From Sva-07 sp963774765 (GTDB lineage Bacteria > Actinomycetota > Acidimicrobiia > Acidimicrobiales > Ilumatobacteraceae), in assembly GCA_963774765.1 (NCBI GenBank), contig CAVZGP010000011.1:744001-808000 (forward strand): a DNA stretch of 64,000 nt, in the 5' to 3' direction. A program made the position numbers and the translations under genes. This document shows positions 42,026-50,770 of this stretch, piece by piece; the stretch's first letter is position 1; each line of letters begins with the position of its first letter. The notes beneath the pieces are model-generated. The model was not told where the DNA came from. It worked only from the letters and a program-made list of their open reading frames with translations, and did not search any database.

Positions 42026-44467
42026 GTGGCTGACCCAATCATCGTGTCCGGACCCGTGTCCGGAACCGAGAAGACCCTGACCTTCGAGACGGGCAAGTTT
42101 GCCCCCCAGTCGATGGGTGCCGTTGTGGCATCGATCGGTGGTACGAAGGTCCTCACCACCGCCAACGCCGCCAAGAGCGTGCGTGACGGTATGGACTTCT
42201 TCCCCCTGACGGTGGACGTCGAGGAGCGGGCGTACGCCGCCGGCAAGATCCCCGGCTCGTTCTTCCGTCGTGAAGGCCGTCCGACCGAGGACGCAATCCT
42301 CACCTGCCGTCTCACCGACCGGCCGCTGCGCCCGTCGTTTCCCGACGGATTCCGCAACGAGACCCAGATCGTCACCACGGTCCTCGGCGCCGACCAGTCC
42401 AACCAGCACGACGTGCTGTCGATCAACGCGGCGTCGGCCGCGCTGATGATCTCGGGCATCCCCTTCGAGGGCCCGATCGGCGCCATCCGCATGGCCTACA
42501 GCCAAGACGGCTCGTGGATTCCGCACCCCACCTACGAAGAGGCCGAGAACGGCACCTTCGAGCTGGTCGTGGCCGGCCGCGAACTGGACAACGGTGACGT
42601 CGCCGTGATGATGGTCGAGGCCGGTGGGTCGGAGAACGCGTTCTACTACTACGCCGATGGCGCCAAGAAGGTCACCGAGGAAGTCCTCGCCGACGGTCTC
42701 GAAGCGTGCAAGGTGTGGATCAAGGAGTCGATTGCGCTGCAGCGTCAGCTCGTGGCATCGGTGATCGCCACCGACGGTCCGATCACCCCGATGAAGTGGA
42801 CCCCGGTCCTCGACTACACGCCGGAGATCTTCGCGGCCGTCGAGAAGGCCGGCAGCGACAAGCTCGCCCCGGTCATCACGATCGCCAACAAGTCCGAGCG
42901 CAACGAAGCGACCGACGCCGTCACGGCCGAGATCCTCGCCGAGCTGTGCGGCACCAAGGACGAGCCGGGCGAGTTCGCCGGGCAGAACAGCATGGTCAAA
43001 GAGGCCGTGCGTTCGCTCAACAAGAAGCTGATGCGGGCACGCGTCGTGAACGAGGGCGTCCGCATGGACGGCCGTGGCGTTGCCGATCTGCGGGCGATCT
43101 CCGCGGAAGTCGGCGTGCTGCCGACCGCTCACGGCTCGGCGCTGTTCCAGCGTGGCGAGACCCAGGTGATGAGCGTGTTGACCATGGCCATGCCCCGCAT
43201 GAACCAGATGATCGACTCGCTGTCGCCGAACGACTCGAAGCGCTACCTGCACCACTACAACATGCCGCCGTGGGCCAACGGCGAGACCGGCCGCGTCGGT
43301 TCGCCGAAGCGTCGCGAGATCGGCCACGGTGCGCTCGCCGCCCGTGCAGTCCTGCCCGTCATCCCGAACCAGGAAGACTTCGCGTACACGCTGCGTCTCG
43401 TCTCCGAGGTCATGTCGTCGAACGGTTCGACGTCGATGGCGTCGGTGTGCGCCTCGAGCCTGTCGCTGATGGACGCCGGTGTGCCCTCGCAGGGCCACGT
43501 GTCCGGCATCGCCATGGGTCTGATCTACGAGGACGGCAAGTACATCACGCTGACCGACATCCTCGGTTCCGAGGACGCGTTCGGCGACATGGACTTCAAG
43601 GTCGCCGGTACCGAGGACGCCATCACGGCACTGCAGCTCGACACGAAGATCGACGGGATCCCCGCCGACGTGCTCACCGCCGCGCTCGCTCAGGCCCGCG
43701 TCGCCCGCCTCGAGATCCTCGAGGTCATGAATGCTTGTCTGCCGGCGTCGCGTGACGAGGTCGCCGAGACGGCACCGAAGATCACCACGATCCACATCCC
43801 GCTCGACAAGGTCGGCGAAGTGATCGGCCCGAAGGGCAAGGTCATCAACACCATCCAGCAGGAGACCGGAGCCGACATCGGCGTCGACGACGACGGTGCC
43901 CGCGGCATCGTCACCATCGGTGCCGTCGAGGCATGGCGCATGGAGGAGGCGAAGGCGGCGATCCTCGCGATCGTCGATCCGCCGAAGGCCGAACTCGACA
44001 AGGTCTACATGGGCCGCGTGGTCAACATCACCAAGTTCGGTGCGTTCGTCAACATCCTGCCCGGCCGCGACGGTCTCGTGCACATCTCGAAGCTCGGTGG
44101 CGGCAAGCGCATCAACGCTGTCGAGGACGTGCTCGAGTTGGGTCAGGAGATCGAGGTCCGCGTCGAGGAGATCGACGACAAGGGCAAGGTCAGCCTCACG
44201 CCGGCCGGCGATCCGCCCCCCGCCAAGCAGGGTGGGTCTGGTGAGTCGAGCGGCTCGTCCGAGCGTCGTGAGCGTGCGCCCCGCAAGGAGCGTTCGAACG
44301 ACGCCGACTCGGCACCCGCGAGCTCGGGCGTCGACGTCGTCGAGGTCAGCTTCGAGGACAGCTTCGACGCGCAGCTCGCCGATGAACTCGGCGATCTCGG
44401 CCCGAAGTCGGACCGTCCGGCGAGCGACAACGGTGGTCGCAGCGGCGGCCGTCGTCGCCACCGCTGA
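42026..44467 (+). CDS. pnp: Polynucleotide phosphorylase
   Basis: 813 residues, 3'-5' exoribonuclease. GTG at 42026 with AAAGGAG upstream. Two RNase PH domains are separated by a helical linker: the first begins MGAVVASIGGTKVLTTANAA, the second contains LPTAHGSALFQRGETQVMSV and the phosphate-binding SSNGSTSMASVCASSLSLMD. The C-terminal KH domain (IGPKGKVINTIQQETGADIG) and S1 domain (VNITKFGAFVNILPGRDGLV) are complete. A Ser/Arg-rich acidic tail of about 80 residues follows. Stop TGA shares its GA with a 33-nt palindrome. Confidence 0.96.
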   Translation: MADPIIVSGPVSGTEKTLTFETGKFAPQSMGAVVASIGGTKVLTTANAAKSVRDGMDFFPLTVDVEERAYAAGKIPGSFFRREGRPTEDAILTCRLTDRPLRPSFPDGFRNETQIVTTVLGADQSNQHDVLSINAASAALMISGIPFEGPIGAIRMAYSQDGSWIPHPTYEEAENGTFELVVAGRELDNGDVAVMMVEAGGSENAFYYYADGAKKVTEEVLADGLEACKVWIKESIALQRQLVASVIATDGPITPMKWTPVLDYTPEIFAAVEKAGSDKLAPVITIANKSERNEATDAVTAEILAELCGTKDEPGEFAGQNSMVKEAVRSLNKKLMRARVVNEGVRMDGRGVADLRAISAEVGVLPTAHGSALFQRGETQVMSVLTMAMPRMNQMIDSLSPNDSKRYLHHYNMPPWANGETGRVGSPKRREIGHGALAARAVLPVIPNQEDFAYTLRLVSEVMSSNGSTSMASVCASSLSLMDAGVPSQGHVSGIAMGLIYEDGKYITLTDILGSEDAFGDMDFKVAGTEDAITALQLDTKIDGIPADVLTAALAQARVARLEILEVMNACLPASRDEVAETAPKITTIHIPLDKVGEVIGPKGKVINTIQQETGADIGVDDDGARGIVTIGAVEAWRMEEAKAAILAIVDPPKAELDKVYMGRVVNITKFGAFVNILPGRDGLVHISKLGGGKRINAVEDVLELGQEIEVRVEEIDDKGKVSLTPAGDPPPAKQGGSGESSGSSERRERAPRKERSNDADSAPASSGVDVVEVSFEDSFDAQLADELGDLGPKSDRPASDNGGRSGGRRRHR

Positions 44468-44498
44468 TTTCACCAGGGGTCAGACCCCTGCTGCAATC
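44466..44498. repeat. 33-nt stop-codon palindrome, family A copy 3
   Basis: GATTTCACCAGGGGTC, centre A, GACCCCTGCTGCAATC; 14 of 16 arm positions pair. It overlaps the pnp stop TGA (44465-44467) by GA and lies 35 nt before dapB. Confidence 0.88.
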
Positions 44499-44533
44499 GC
44501 GATCGATGCGAACGCATCGGCCAGACTGAACAC

Positions 44534-45301
44534 ATGAGAATCGGGGTCAGCGGCGCTGCCGGACGAATGGGTCGAACCGTTTGTGCGGCGGTGGTCGCTG
44601 ACCCCGATCTCGTTTTCGTGGCTGCTGTCGATCCGGTCGGCGTCGGCGAGACGGTGGAGGGGATCGAAGTGAGTGGCGTGCTCGATGCCTTCGCCGAGGC
44701 GGCGTGCGATGTCGTCGTCGACTTCACCGTCGCCGACGCGGCGCGCCTCGCGCTCCCGTGGCTGGCCGAGCATGACATCCACGCCGTCGTGGGGACGACC
44801 GGCTTCACGGCCGACGACTTCGCGATGTTCGAAGCGGCGTTCGGAACCGGCCGCAGTCCCAATTGCGTGATCGCGCCGAACTTCGCGATCTCGGCGGTGC
44901 TGATGATGCGCTTCGCCGCGATGGCAGCGCCGTTCTTCGACACCGCCGAGATCATCGAGTTGCACCACGACCGCAAGATCGACGCGCCGTCGGGCACCGC
45001 CGTGAAGACCGCCGAGCGGATGGCCGCATCCCGTGGGGGAGCGTTCGCCCCCGATCCGACCACCGACGAGGTCTACGAAGGCGCCCGCGGCGGGGAGGGC
45101 CCCAACGGAATTCGGGTGCACGCGGTTCGCATGCGCGGGATGGTGGCTCACCAGGAAGTGATCCTGGGAGCGCAGGGCCAGACGCTGACCATCCGCCAGG
45201 ACAGCTATGACCGCGACAGCTTCATGCCCGGTGTCGTCCTGGCCTGCAAGAAGATTCCAGGCGTGCCGGGCCTGTCGAGATCCCTCGACGCCTTCCTGTA
45301 G
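44534..45301 (+). CDS. dapB: 4-hydroxy-tetrahydrodipicolinate reductase
   Basis: 255 residues, second enzyme of the lysine/DAP branch, needed for peptidoglycan. ATG at 44534. Nucleotide-binding GVSGAAGRMGRTV, GTTGFT, and the active site IELHHDRKIDAPSGTA. Typical length is 245-270. In mycobacteria dapB also follows pnp, with a peptidase gene between them that is absent here. The TAG stop lies one base before family A copy 4. Confidence 0.94.
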   Translation: MRIGVSGAAGRMGRTVCAAVVADPDLVFVAAVDPVGVGETVEGIEVSGVLDAFAEAACDVVVDFTVADAARLALPWLAEHDIHAVVGTTGFTADDFAMFEAAFGTGRSPNCVIAPNFAISAVLMMRFAAMAAPFFDTAEIIELHHDRKIDAPSGTAVKTAERMAASRGGAFAPDPTTDEVYEGARGGEGPNGIRVHAVRMRGMVAHQEVILGAQGQTLTIRQDSYDRDSFMPGVVLACKKIPGVPGLSRSLDAFL

Positions 45302-45302
45302 G

Positions 45303-45335
45303 AATTTCACCAGGGGTCAGACCCCTCGTGAAATC
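45303..45335. repeat. 33-nt stop-codon palindrome, family A copy 4 (left of RAYT gene)
   Basis: AATTTCACCAGGGGTC, centre A, GACCCCTCGTGAAATC; 14 of 16 arm positions pair. It begins one base after the dapB TAG (45299-45301). The RAYT start codon follows 33 nt later. Confidence 0.88.
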
Positions 45336-45368
45336 GCGCTGTGACACCCCTTTGTCAGAGTGGTCGAC

Positions 45369-46109
45369 ATGGCACGACCTCTGCGCATCGACATCGAAGA
45401 CGGCTGGCATCACGTCATGAACCGCGGCGCTGATCACCGAGCTGCGTTCCTCGACGACTCCGACCGGATCGAGTTGGGAACGAGGCTCGGTGACATGTAC
45501 GAACGGTTCGGCGTCGAGACGCACGCGTACTGCCTCATGACGACGCACTACCACCTGCTGCTCCACTGCCCGAACGGCGGGTTGTCGGACGCGATGCAAC
45601 GGCTCGGTTCGATCTACACCCGCCATCTCAACGATCGGGTGGGGCGAGACGGTGCCCTGTTCCGGGGGCGGTTCCATTCGCGACTGGTCGTCAGTGACGC
45701 CCACCTCGTGGCTGCTGCTCGCTACATCCACCGCAACGCACTCGACCTACCGGGCGTCGATCGTGTCGAGCGGTACCGCTGGTCGAGCCATCGCGCCTAC
45801 CTCGGTCATCGGGCGGCGCCACCCTGGCTGCGGACCGACGTCGTGCTCGGCCACTTCGGCAACGACACGACGGCGTTCGCCTTCGTACTCGACACGCCGC
45901 ACATCTCCGAAGCCTGGATGAAGGCAGCGTTCCGGTTCCCGAGTCGCAATGCGTTGCGATCGGCCGTGTCGCGGGTCCGCAACCGCGTGGCGACCGATCC
46001 GGTGTTCGGGGCAGCAGTCGAGCGAACTGCAGCACTCGTGTTTCGGACTCGATTGCAGCAGGGGTCTGACCCAAGGTGCAATCAGAGGGCGGCGAGGGCG
46101 GCGTCGTAA
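45369..46109 (+). CDS. REP-associated tyrosine transposase (RAYT, Y1/HUH family)
   Basis: 246 residues, single-strand DNA nickase/strand-transfer enzyme of the IS200/IS605-related TnpA_REP group. ATG at 45369 (MARPLRIDIEDGWHHVMNRG, the usual family N-terminus). The HUH metal site is TTHYHLLLH (His60, His62) and the predicted catalytic Tyr is Tyr119 in AARYIHRNALD. WSSHRAYLG is another family block. The last residues LQQGSDPRCNQ are read from a 33-nt palindrome at 46051-46083, so the gene runs through the element. It is flanked by palindromes on both sides, like RAYT/REP units in Proteobacteria. The reading overlaps the end of the convergent tpx gene by 28 nt. Confidence 0.87.
   Translation: MARPLRIDIEDGWHHVMNRGADHRAAFLDDSDRIELGTRLGDMYERFGVETHAYCLMTTHYHLLLHCPNGGLSDAMQRLGSIYTRHLNDRVGRDGALFRGRFHSRLVVSDAHLVAAARYIHRNALDLPGVDRVERYRWSSHRAYLGHRAAPPWLRTDVVLGHFGNDTTAFAFVLDTPHISEAWMKAAFRFPSRNALRSAVSRVRNRVATDPVFGAAVERTAALVFRTRLQQGSDPRCNQRAARAAS
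46051..46083. repeat. 33-nt stop-codon palindrome, family A copy 5 (right of RAYT gene)
   Basis: GATTGCAGCAGGGGTC, centre T, GACCCAAGGTGCAATC; 13 of 16 arm positions pair, the most diverged copy. Its last two bases complement the GA of the tpx stop TGA (46084-46082, minus strand). Confidence 0.85.
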
Positions 46110-46576
46110 TCGGGTTCTTGCGCGATCTCGCCGACGAGTTCGGTGTGCTTCACCGTGCCGTCGGGGCCGATCACGACCACTGCCCGGGCGAGGACTCCCT
46201 GGAGCTTGCCGTCGGTCAGCGTGACGCCGTAGTCCGAGCCGAAGTCGGAGCGGAAGGTCGAGCCGACCTTCACGTTCTCGATGCCCTCGGCGCCGCAGAA
46301 GCGGCCCAACGCGAAGGGCAGGTCGGCCGAGACGCACACGACCACGGTCTCGTCCATGCCCGCGGCGCGCTCGTTGAACTGGCGGACGCTCGCGGCGCAC
46401 GTCGGCGTGTCGATGCTCGGGAAGATGTTGAGGATCACGTTGCTGCCCGCGAACTCGGCGCCGTCGAAACCGCCGAGGTCGGCACCGACCAGCGAATAGG
46501 CAGGAGCAGACGCGCCGACTGCAGGGAGATCTCCGGACGTGTTGACGGGGTTTCCGCCGAGTGTGACTTGAGCCAT
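46082..46576 (-). CDS. tpx: Thiol peroxidase (Tpx)
   Basis: 164 residues, atypical two-Cys peroxiredoxin that reduces hydroperoxides using thioredoxin. ATG at 46576 (MAQVTLGGNPVNTSGDLPAV). Peroxidatic Cys60 in FPSIDTPTCAASVRQFN and resolving Cys94 in GRFCGAEG are at Tpx positions, close to Escherichia coli Tpx (Cys61, Cys95). Stop TGA overlaps family A copy 5. Lies between the RAYT and the DedA-like genes. Confidence 0.93.
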   Translation of the reverse strand: MAQVTLGGNPVNTSGDLPAVGASAPAYSLVGADLGGFDGAEFAGSNVILNIFPSIDTPTCAASVRQFNERAAGMDETVVVCVSADLPFALGRFCGAEGIENVKVGSTFRSDFGSDYGVTLTDGKLQGVLARAVVVIGPDGTVKHTELVGEIAQEPDYDAALAAL

Positions 46577-46635
46577 GGCAGTCGTTCTACCAACGTCGGG
46601 CCGGTTCGACACAGGCGGGGGCGCCAGAATCCGGC

Positions 46636-46668
46636 GATTGCACCAGGGGTCTGACCCCTGGTGCAATC
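46636..46668. repeat. 33-nt stop-codon palindrome, family A copy 6 (perfect)
   Basis: GATTGCACCAGGGGTC, centre T, GACCCCTGGTGCAATC, all 16 pairs intact. It provides the GA of the TGA stop (46669-46667, minus strand) of the membrane-protein gene and lies 59 nt upstream of the tpx start. Confidence 0.9.
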
Positions 46669-47308
46669 AGGTGGAGCGGAGGTTGCGGAGGTTGACGAGT
46701 ACGACGACGGCGATCGAGATACCCACGGCCCACCATTGATAGCGCTGCAACCATTCGAGGAAGTCGACGAGTTGCGCTTCGAAGGTGCGCGCCAGCCACC
46801 ACATCAACGCCAGGCGTCCGGCGATGCCGATCGCGAGCAGCGCGGCGAGGCGGACCGGGGGAGTGCGGTGCACGCCGCTCAGCGCCGCCACGATGTTCGA
46901 GCCGGCGAAGAACGGGATCAGGATCCACTCGGCCTTGGCGAAGCCGCGGTTGAAGCCGTCGATCGCCTCGGCGCTGACGCCGAGATACTTGCGGAACCAT
47001 CCGATCGCGTCATCGTGGTAAGCCCGCCCGATCATGTGACACACGAGAAACGCCGCGCCGATACGGGCGAATCCGATGATCACGTACACCGGTACCGGAA
47101 CCCCGGCGGCGAGCGTGAGCGCGAGGTAGCGATTGCGCGACGACAACAGGAGCAGGCCCTCGGGGTTGGTGTCGACCCAGCGAGCCCACACGCCACTGGC
47201 AACGTTGGTCGCGATCACCAAGAGCACGAACGCGACGAGCGTCAAGGGGGCCCAGGCTGGACGCACATGCGGTGCATCGGCCTGTTCGATCGCCGCGCTC
47301 TCGGTCAT
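46667..47308 (-). CDS. DedA/VTT-like small membrane protein
   Basis: 213 residues, ATG at 47308 (MTESAAIEQADAPHVRPAWA). About five hydrophobic segments: LTLVAFVLLVIATNVASGVW, YLALTLAAGVPVPVYVIIGF, WILIPFFAGSNIVAALSGVH, LAALLAIGIAGRLALMWWLA and WWAVGISIAVVVLV. The RFAKAEWILIPFF-like region with a charged residue between hairpins resembles the DedA/VTT fold, a candidate lipid or ion transporter family; the assignment is tentative. Divergent from the FadD gene at 47372. Confidence 0.65.
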   Translation of the reverse strand: MTESAAIEQADAPHVRPAWAPLTLVAFVLLVIATNVASGVWARWVDTNPEGLLLLSSRNRYLALTLAAGVPVPVYVIIGFARIGAAFLVCHMIGRAYHDDAIGWFRKYLGVSAEAIDGFNRGFAKAEWILIPFFAGSNIVAALSGVHRTPPVRLAALLAIGIAGRLALMWWLARTFEAQLVDFLEWLQRYQWWAVGISIAVVVLVNLRNLRST

Positions 47309-47357
47309 TCCGAGCAACGGTATCGCCCACGGTGGATCGGCGGGCGGCGACGTGCGA

Positions 47358-47371
47358 TACGTTCAGCGGTC
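47358..47371 (+). promoter_or_regulatory. Leaderless -10 box for the 47372 gene
   Basis: TACGTT at 47358-47363, eight bases before ATG. Confidence 0.4.
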
Positions 47372-48994
47372 ATGCAAGGCCTGATGCAAGACGTCCCGCT
47401 CGCCATTCCGCACATCTTCGAACGAGCCGAGAAGTACCACCCGCACAAGGAGATCGTCACCGCGACCGGGGCGGGCCTCGAACGCACCACCTACGGCGAG
47501 TGGGCCGCTCGCACCCGCAAGCTCGGCGGCGTGCTCGACAACCTCGGCATCTCCGCCGACGGTCGCGTCGCCACATTCGCCTGGAACACCGCCCGCCACC
47601 TCGAGCTCTACTTCGCCGCGCCGTGCACCGGCCGTGTGCTGCACACGCTGAACATCCGCCTGTTCCCCGAGCAGCTCACCTACATCGTCAACCACGCCGA
47701 CGACGAGGTCATCTTCGTCGACCGTTCGCTGCTCGGTCTGCTCGCTCCGCTGCTGCCGACGTTCGAGCGTCTGAAGCACCTCGTGATGATGGACGACGGC
47801 AAGGGCGACATCCCCGCTGACCTTTCCGGCCACGAACTGCTCGACTACGAGGAGCTGCTCGCCGCCGCCGACCCCGTCGAGTTCCACGTCGCCGACGAAC
47901 ACCGCGCCGCGAGCATGTGCTACACGAGCGGCACCACCGGCAACCCCAAGGGCGTCGTCTACACCCACCGCTCGACGTTCCTGCACACGATGGGAGCGAT
48001 GACCGCCGACAGCCTCGGCGCTCGCGAGAGCGACGTGATCCTGCCGGTCGTTCCGATGTTCCACGCGAACGCCTGGGGTCTCGCCCATGCCGCCGTCGCC
48101 ACCGGCGCGAACCTCGTGATGCCCGGTCCCGACCTGTCCGGCCCGGCGGTGGCGAATCTGATCGTGAACGAGAAGGTCACCGTCGCTGCCGGCGTGCCCA
48201 CGATCTGGATGGCGGTACTGCCCGAACTGAAGGACCGCGACACGTCGTCGTTGCGCTCGATTCCCTGCGGCGGCTCCGCGGTGCCGAAGTCGCTGTCCGA
48301 GGCGTACCGCGAGCAGACCGGGCTACCGATCTTCCAGGCGTGGGGGATGACCGAGACCAGCCCGATCGCCGCGGTCTGTCGCCTCGACGCCGACCAGGAA
48401 CAGCTGCCGAACGACGAGCAGGCGGAACTGCGCACCCAGGTGGGTCGCATCGTGTTCGGCGCCGAATGTCGCGTCGTCGAGCCGGGCACGGCCAACCCCG
48501 TGGCGTGGGATGGCGAGAGCAGCGGCGAGTTGCAGTGTCGTGGCAATTGGATCGCGTCGGACTACTACGACGATCCGCGCTCGGGAGAGAGCTTCACCGA
48601 TGACGGCTGGCTCAAGACCGGCGACGTCGCCACCGTCAACGAGCGCGGGTTCGTCCGGCTCGTCGACCGCACCAAGGACCTCATCAAGTCAGGCGGCGAG
48701 TGGATCAGCTCGGTTGAACTCGAGAACGAACTGATGGCGCATCCCAAGATCGCCGAGGCGGCCGTGATCGGCGTCGCCCACGAACGCTGGGGTGAGGCGC
48801 CGCTGGCCTGTGTGGTGGTTGCCCCGGGCGAGGAGCTCAGCGAGGACGAGGTGCTCTCGTTCCTCGAGGGCAAGATCGCCAAATGGCAGATGCCCAAGGG
48901 CGTCGTGTGGATCGACGAGGTGCCCAAGACGAGCGTCGGGAAGTTCTCGAAGAAGACGCTGCGTGACGAGTATTCGTCGACGCTGATGTCCTGA
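47372..48994 (+). CDS. Fatty-acid-CoA ligase (AlkK-type AMP-binding)
   Basis: 540 residues, ATG at 47372 (MQGLMQDVPLAIPHIFERAE). Motifs: CYTSGTTGNPKGVVYTHRST (P-loop), WGMTETSPIAAV (A5), GWLKTGDVATVNERGFVRLV (A7), DRTKDLIKSGGEWISSVELE (hinge) and KTSVGKFSKKTLRD (catalytic Lys). The N-terminus and ISSVELEN sequence resemble medium- to long-chain acyl-CoA ligases (AlkK, FadD35). Convergent with the amino-acid ABC operon; a hairpin lies between (49074-49120). Confidence 0.92.
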   Translation: MQGLMQDVPLAIPHIFERAEKYHPHKEIVTATGAGLERTTYGEWAARTRKLGGVLDNLGISADGRVATFAWNTARHLELYFAAPCTGRVLHTLNIRLFPEQLTYIVNHADDEVIFVDRSLLGLLAPLLPTFERLKHLVMMDDGKGDIPADLSGHELLDYEELLAAADPVEFHVADEHRAASMCYTSGTTGNPKGVVYTHRSTFLHTMGAMTADSLGARESDVILPVVPMFHANAWGLAHAAVATGANLVMPGPDLSGPAVANLIVNEKVTVAAGVPTIWMAVLPELKDRDTSSLRSIPCGGSAVPKSLSEAYREQTGLPIFQAWGMTETSPIAAVCRLDADQEQLPNDEQAELRTQVGRIVFGAECRVVEPGTANPVAWDGESSGELQCRGNWIASDYYDDPRSGESFTDDGWLKTGDVATVNERGFVRLVDRTKDLIKSGGEWISSVELENELMAHPKIAEAAVIGVAHERWGEAPLACVVVAPGEELSEDEVLSFLEGKIAKWQMPKGVVWIDEVPKTSVGKFSKKTLRDEYSSTLMS

Positions 48995-49073
48995 TTGCGA
49001 CGGCCCGCCTGGCCTGATCGTCTCAGCAACAGCCGCGGCGCTCCCTGACCGACGTTCGCTCGGCGTCGTGCAG

Positions 49074-49120
49074 TTCTGTGCGGATCTGGTTCCAGCTTTC
49101 GCGACCAGATCCGCAGAGAA
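49074..49120. terminator. 47-nt hairpin between convergent genes
   Basis: TTCTGTGCGGATCTGGT (49074-49090) pairs with ACCAGATCCGCAGAGAA (49104-49120) at 16 of 17 positions. It lies between the ends of the fadD and ABC genes and suits a bidirectional terminator. Confidence 0.6.
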
Positions 49121-49132
49121 ATGCAGCGGCGG

Positions 49133-49915
49133 CTAGAACCGGCCGGCGTCGATCACGCGCTGCAGGAATTCCTGGGTTCGCTGCTCTCGTGGTGACTCGA
49201 AGATCGCCGATGGTGGTCCCTCCTCGAGGATCTGTCCTTGGTGGAGGAAGCACACCCGGTCGCTGATCTCGCGTGCGAACGCCATCTCGTGCGTGGCGAT
49301 CAGCATCGTCATGCCATCTGCCTTCAAACCGCGGACGACGTCGAGCACTTCGCCGACGAGTTCGGGGTCGAGCGCCGATGTGATCTCGTCGAGCAACATC
49401 ACCTCGGGGTTCATCGCCAACGATCGGGCGATCGCCACGCGTTGCTGCTGGCCACCGGAGAGCTGGTCGGGGTAGGCATCGGCGCGGGCGGCGAGCCCGA
49501 GCCTGGTCAGCATGTCGACGGCGTTGGCCCGCGCCTCAGCCTTCGGAACCCGCAGCACCTTGCGCGGGCCGACGGCGACGTTGTCGATGACGGTCATGTG
49601 GGGGAACAGGTTGAAGCTCTGGAAGACCATGCCGATGCGTCGCCGAATCGGGTCGGGATCGAGGCCGGGCTCGGCGATGTCGATGCCGTCGAAGAGCAGT
49701 TCGCCATCGTCGACCGGTTCGAGCAGGTTGACGCATCGAAGCAGTGTCGACTTGCCGGAGCCGGACGCCCCGATCAGCGTGATCACGTCGCCGGGGGCGA
49801 CATCGAGGTCGATGCCGTCGAGCACGGTGGCATCGCCGAACGCCTTGAAGACCCCGCGGAGTTGCAGCTTGAGTGGAAGCGTCGTCGCTGGTGGGGGAGC
49901 GGGCTCGTTCGTCAT
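49133..49915 (-). CDS. Polar amino-acid ABC transporter ATP-binding protein
   Basis: 260 residues, ATG at 49915. Walker A GASGSGKSTLLRCVNLLE, Q-loop VFQSFNLFPHMTVIDNV, signature LSGGQQQRVAIARSLA, Walker B VMLLDEITSALDPE, H-loop ATHEMAFAREISD; this GlnQ/ArtP pattern marks the polar amino-acid (PAAT) class. The start overlaps the permease stop by 4 nt. Last of three genes: binding protein, permease, ATPase. Confidence 0.93.
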   Translation of the reverse strand: MTNEPAPPPATTLPLKLQLRGVFKAFGDATVLDGIDLDVAPGDVITLIGASGSGKSTLLRCVNLLEPVDDGELLFDGIDIAEPGLDPDPIRRRIGMVFQSFNLFPHMTVIDNVAVGPRKVLRVPKAEARANAVDMLTRLGLAARADAYPDQLSGGQQQRVAIARSLAMNPEVMLLDEITSALDPELVGEVLDVVRGLKADGMTMLIATHEMAFAREISDRVCFLHQGQILEEGPPSAIFESPREQRTQEFLQRVIDAGRF

Positions 49916-50748
49916 GCGATCGTCGTCGCCCCGGTGCGTCGTCGCTGCCGGGCGAGCGCGTAGTCGGCCAGGCGGGTGCACGGGATCGTCAACGCGAGGA
50001 AGATCACCGACGCCGCCACGTACGGTGTGAAGTTGGCGTAGGTCGCCTTGTCGATGCCGGCCTGACGCAGGATCTCGACCGGGCCGATCAGGCTGACCAA
50101 TGCGACGTCTTTCTGCAGGCTGACGAATGTGTTCATCAACGGTGGAACGATGCGGCGGAACGCCTGCGGGAGGATCACCGTCGACATCGTCTGGCGGCTC
50201 GACATGCCCAACGATCGAGCGGCGGCGCGTTGGCTCTCGTGCACGCTGTCGATGCCCGCTCGGATGATCTCGGCGGTGTACGCCGAATACGACAGCACCA
50301 GGGTGACCGTGCCCCAGATGACCGGATTGGCCCATTCCCGTGACAGTCCGAGCGCGGGTACGCCGAAGCCGATGAGGAACACGAGCAGGATCACGGGGAT
50401 CCCGCGCAGCACGTCGATGTAGACGATCGCGAACGCCCGCAGCGGGAACAGCGCCGGGCTGCGGGTGTTGCGGGCGAGGGCGAGCAGCAACGACGCGACG
50501 AGGATCAACGGCGTCGACCACAGCAGGATCTTGACGTCGAGCCAGAACGCGCGCAGCAGTCCCGGGAAGCTCTCGCGGAAGACGTCGCCGTCGAAGAACG
50601 CCTGGCGTACGCGGTCCCACCCCGGCGACATCGGGATGAGAATGATCAGCGCGCCGATGACGACGATCGTGCTGACGGTCGCGATGACGTTCGACCGCCG
50701 GCGTCGAGCGCGCTCGTAGCGCTCGCGCCGGGTCGGTCGAGTCGTCAT
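49912..50748 (-). CDS. Polar amino-acid ABC transporter permease
   Basis: 278 residues. ATG at 50748. A basic cytoplasmic N-terminus (TTRPTRRERYERARRRR) is followed by five or six hydrophobic segments; the EAA loop ESQRAAARSLGMSSRQTMST then VILPQAFRRIVPPLMN is of the HisMQ type. The permease probably works as a homodimer because only one is encoded. Confidence 0.92.
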   Translation of the reverse strand: MTTRPTRRERYERARRRRSNVIATVSTIVVIGALIILIPMSPGWDRVRQAFFDGDVFRESFPGLLRAFWLDVKILLWSTPLILVASLLLALARNTRSPALFPLRAFAIVYIDVLRGIPVILLVFLIGFGVPALGLSREWANPVIWGTVTLVLSYSAYTAEIIRAGIDSVHESQRAAARSLGMSSRQTMSTVILPQAFRRIVPPLMNTFVSLQKDVALVSLIGPVEILRQAGIDKATYANFTPYVAASVIFLALTIPCTRLADYALARQRRRTGATTIA

Positions 50749-50770
50749 GAAGTGGTCGGGACCGGCCCGG

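Noticed and set aside
41762..44473. Long open frame antisense to pnp (about 900 residues)
   Set aside because: A by-product of GC-rich third positions in pnp; the translation has no domain pattern and pnp is certain.
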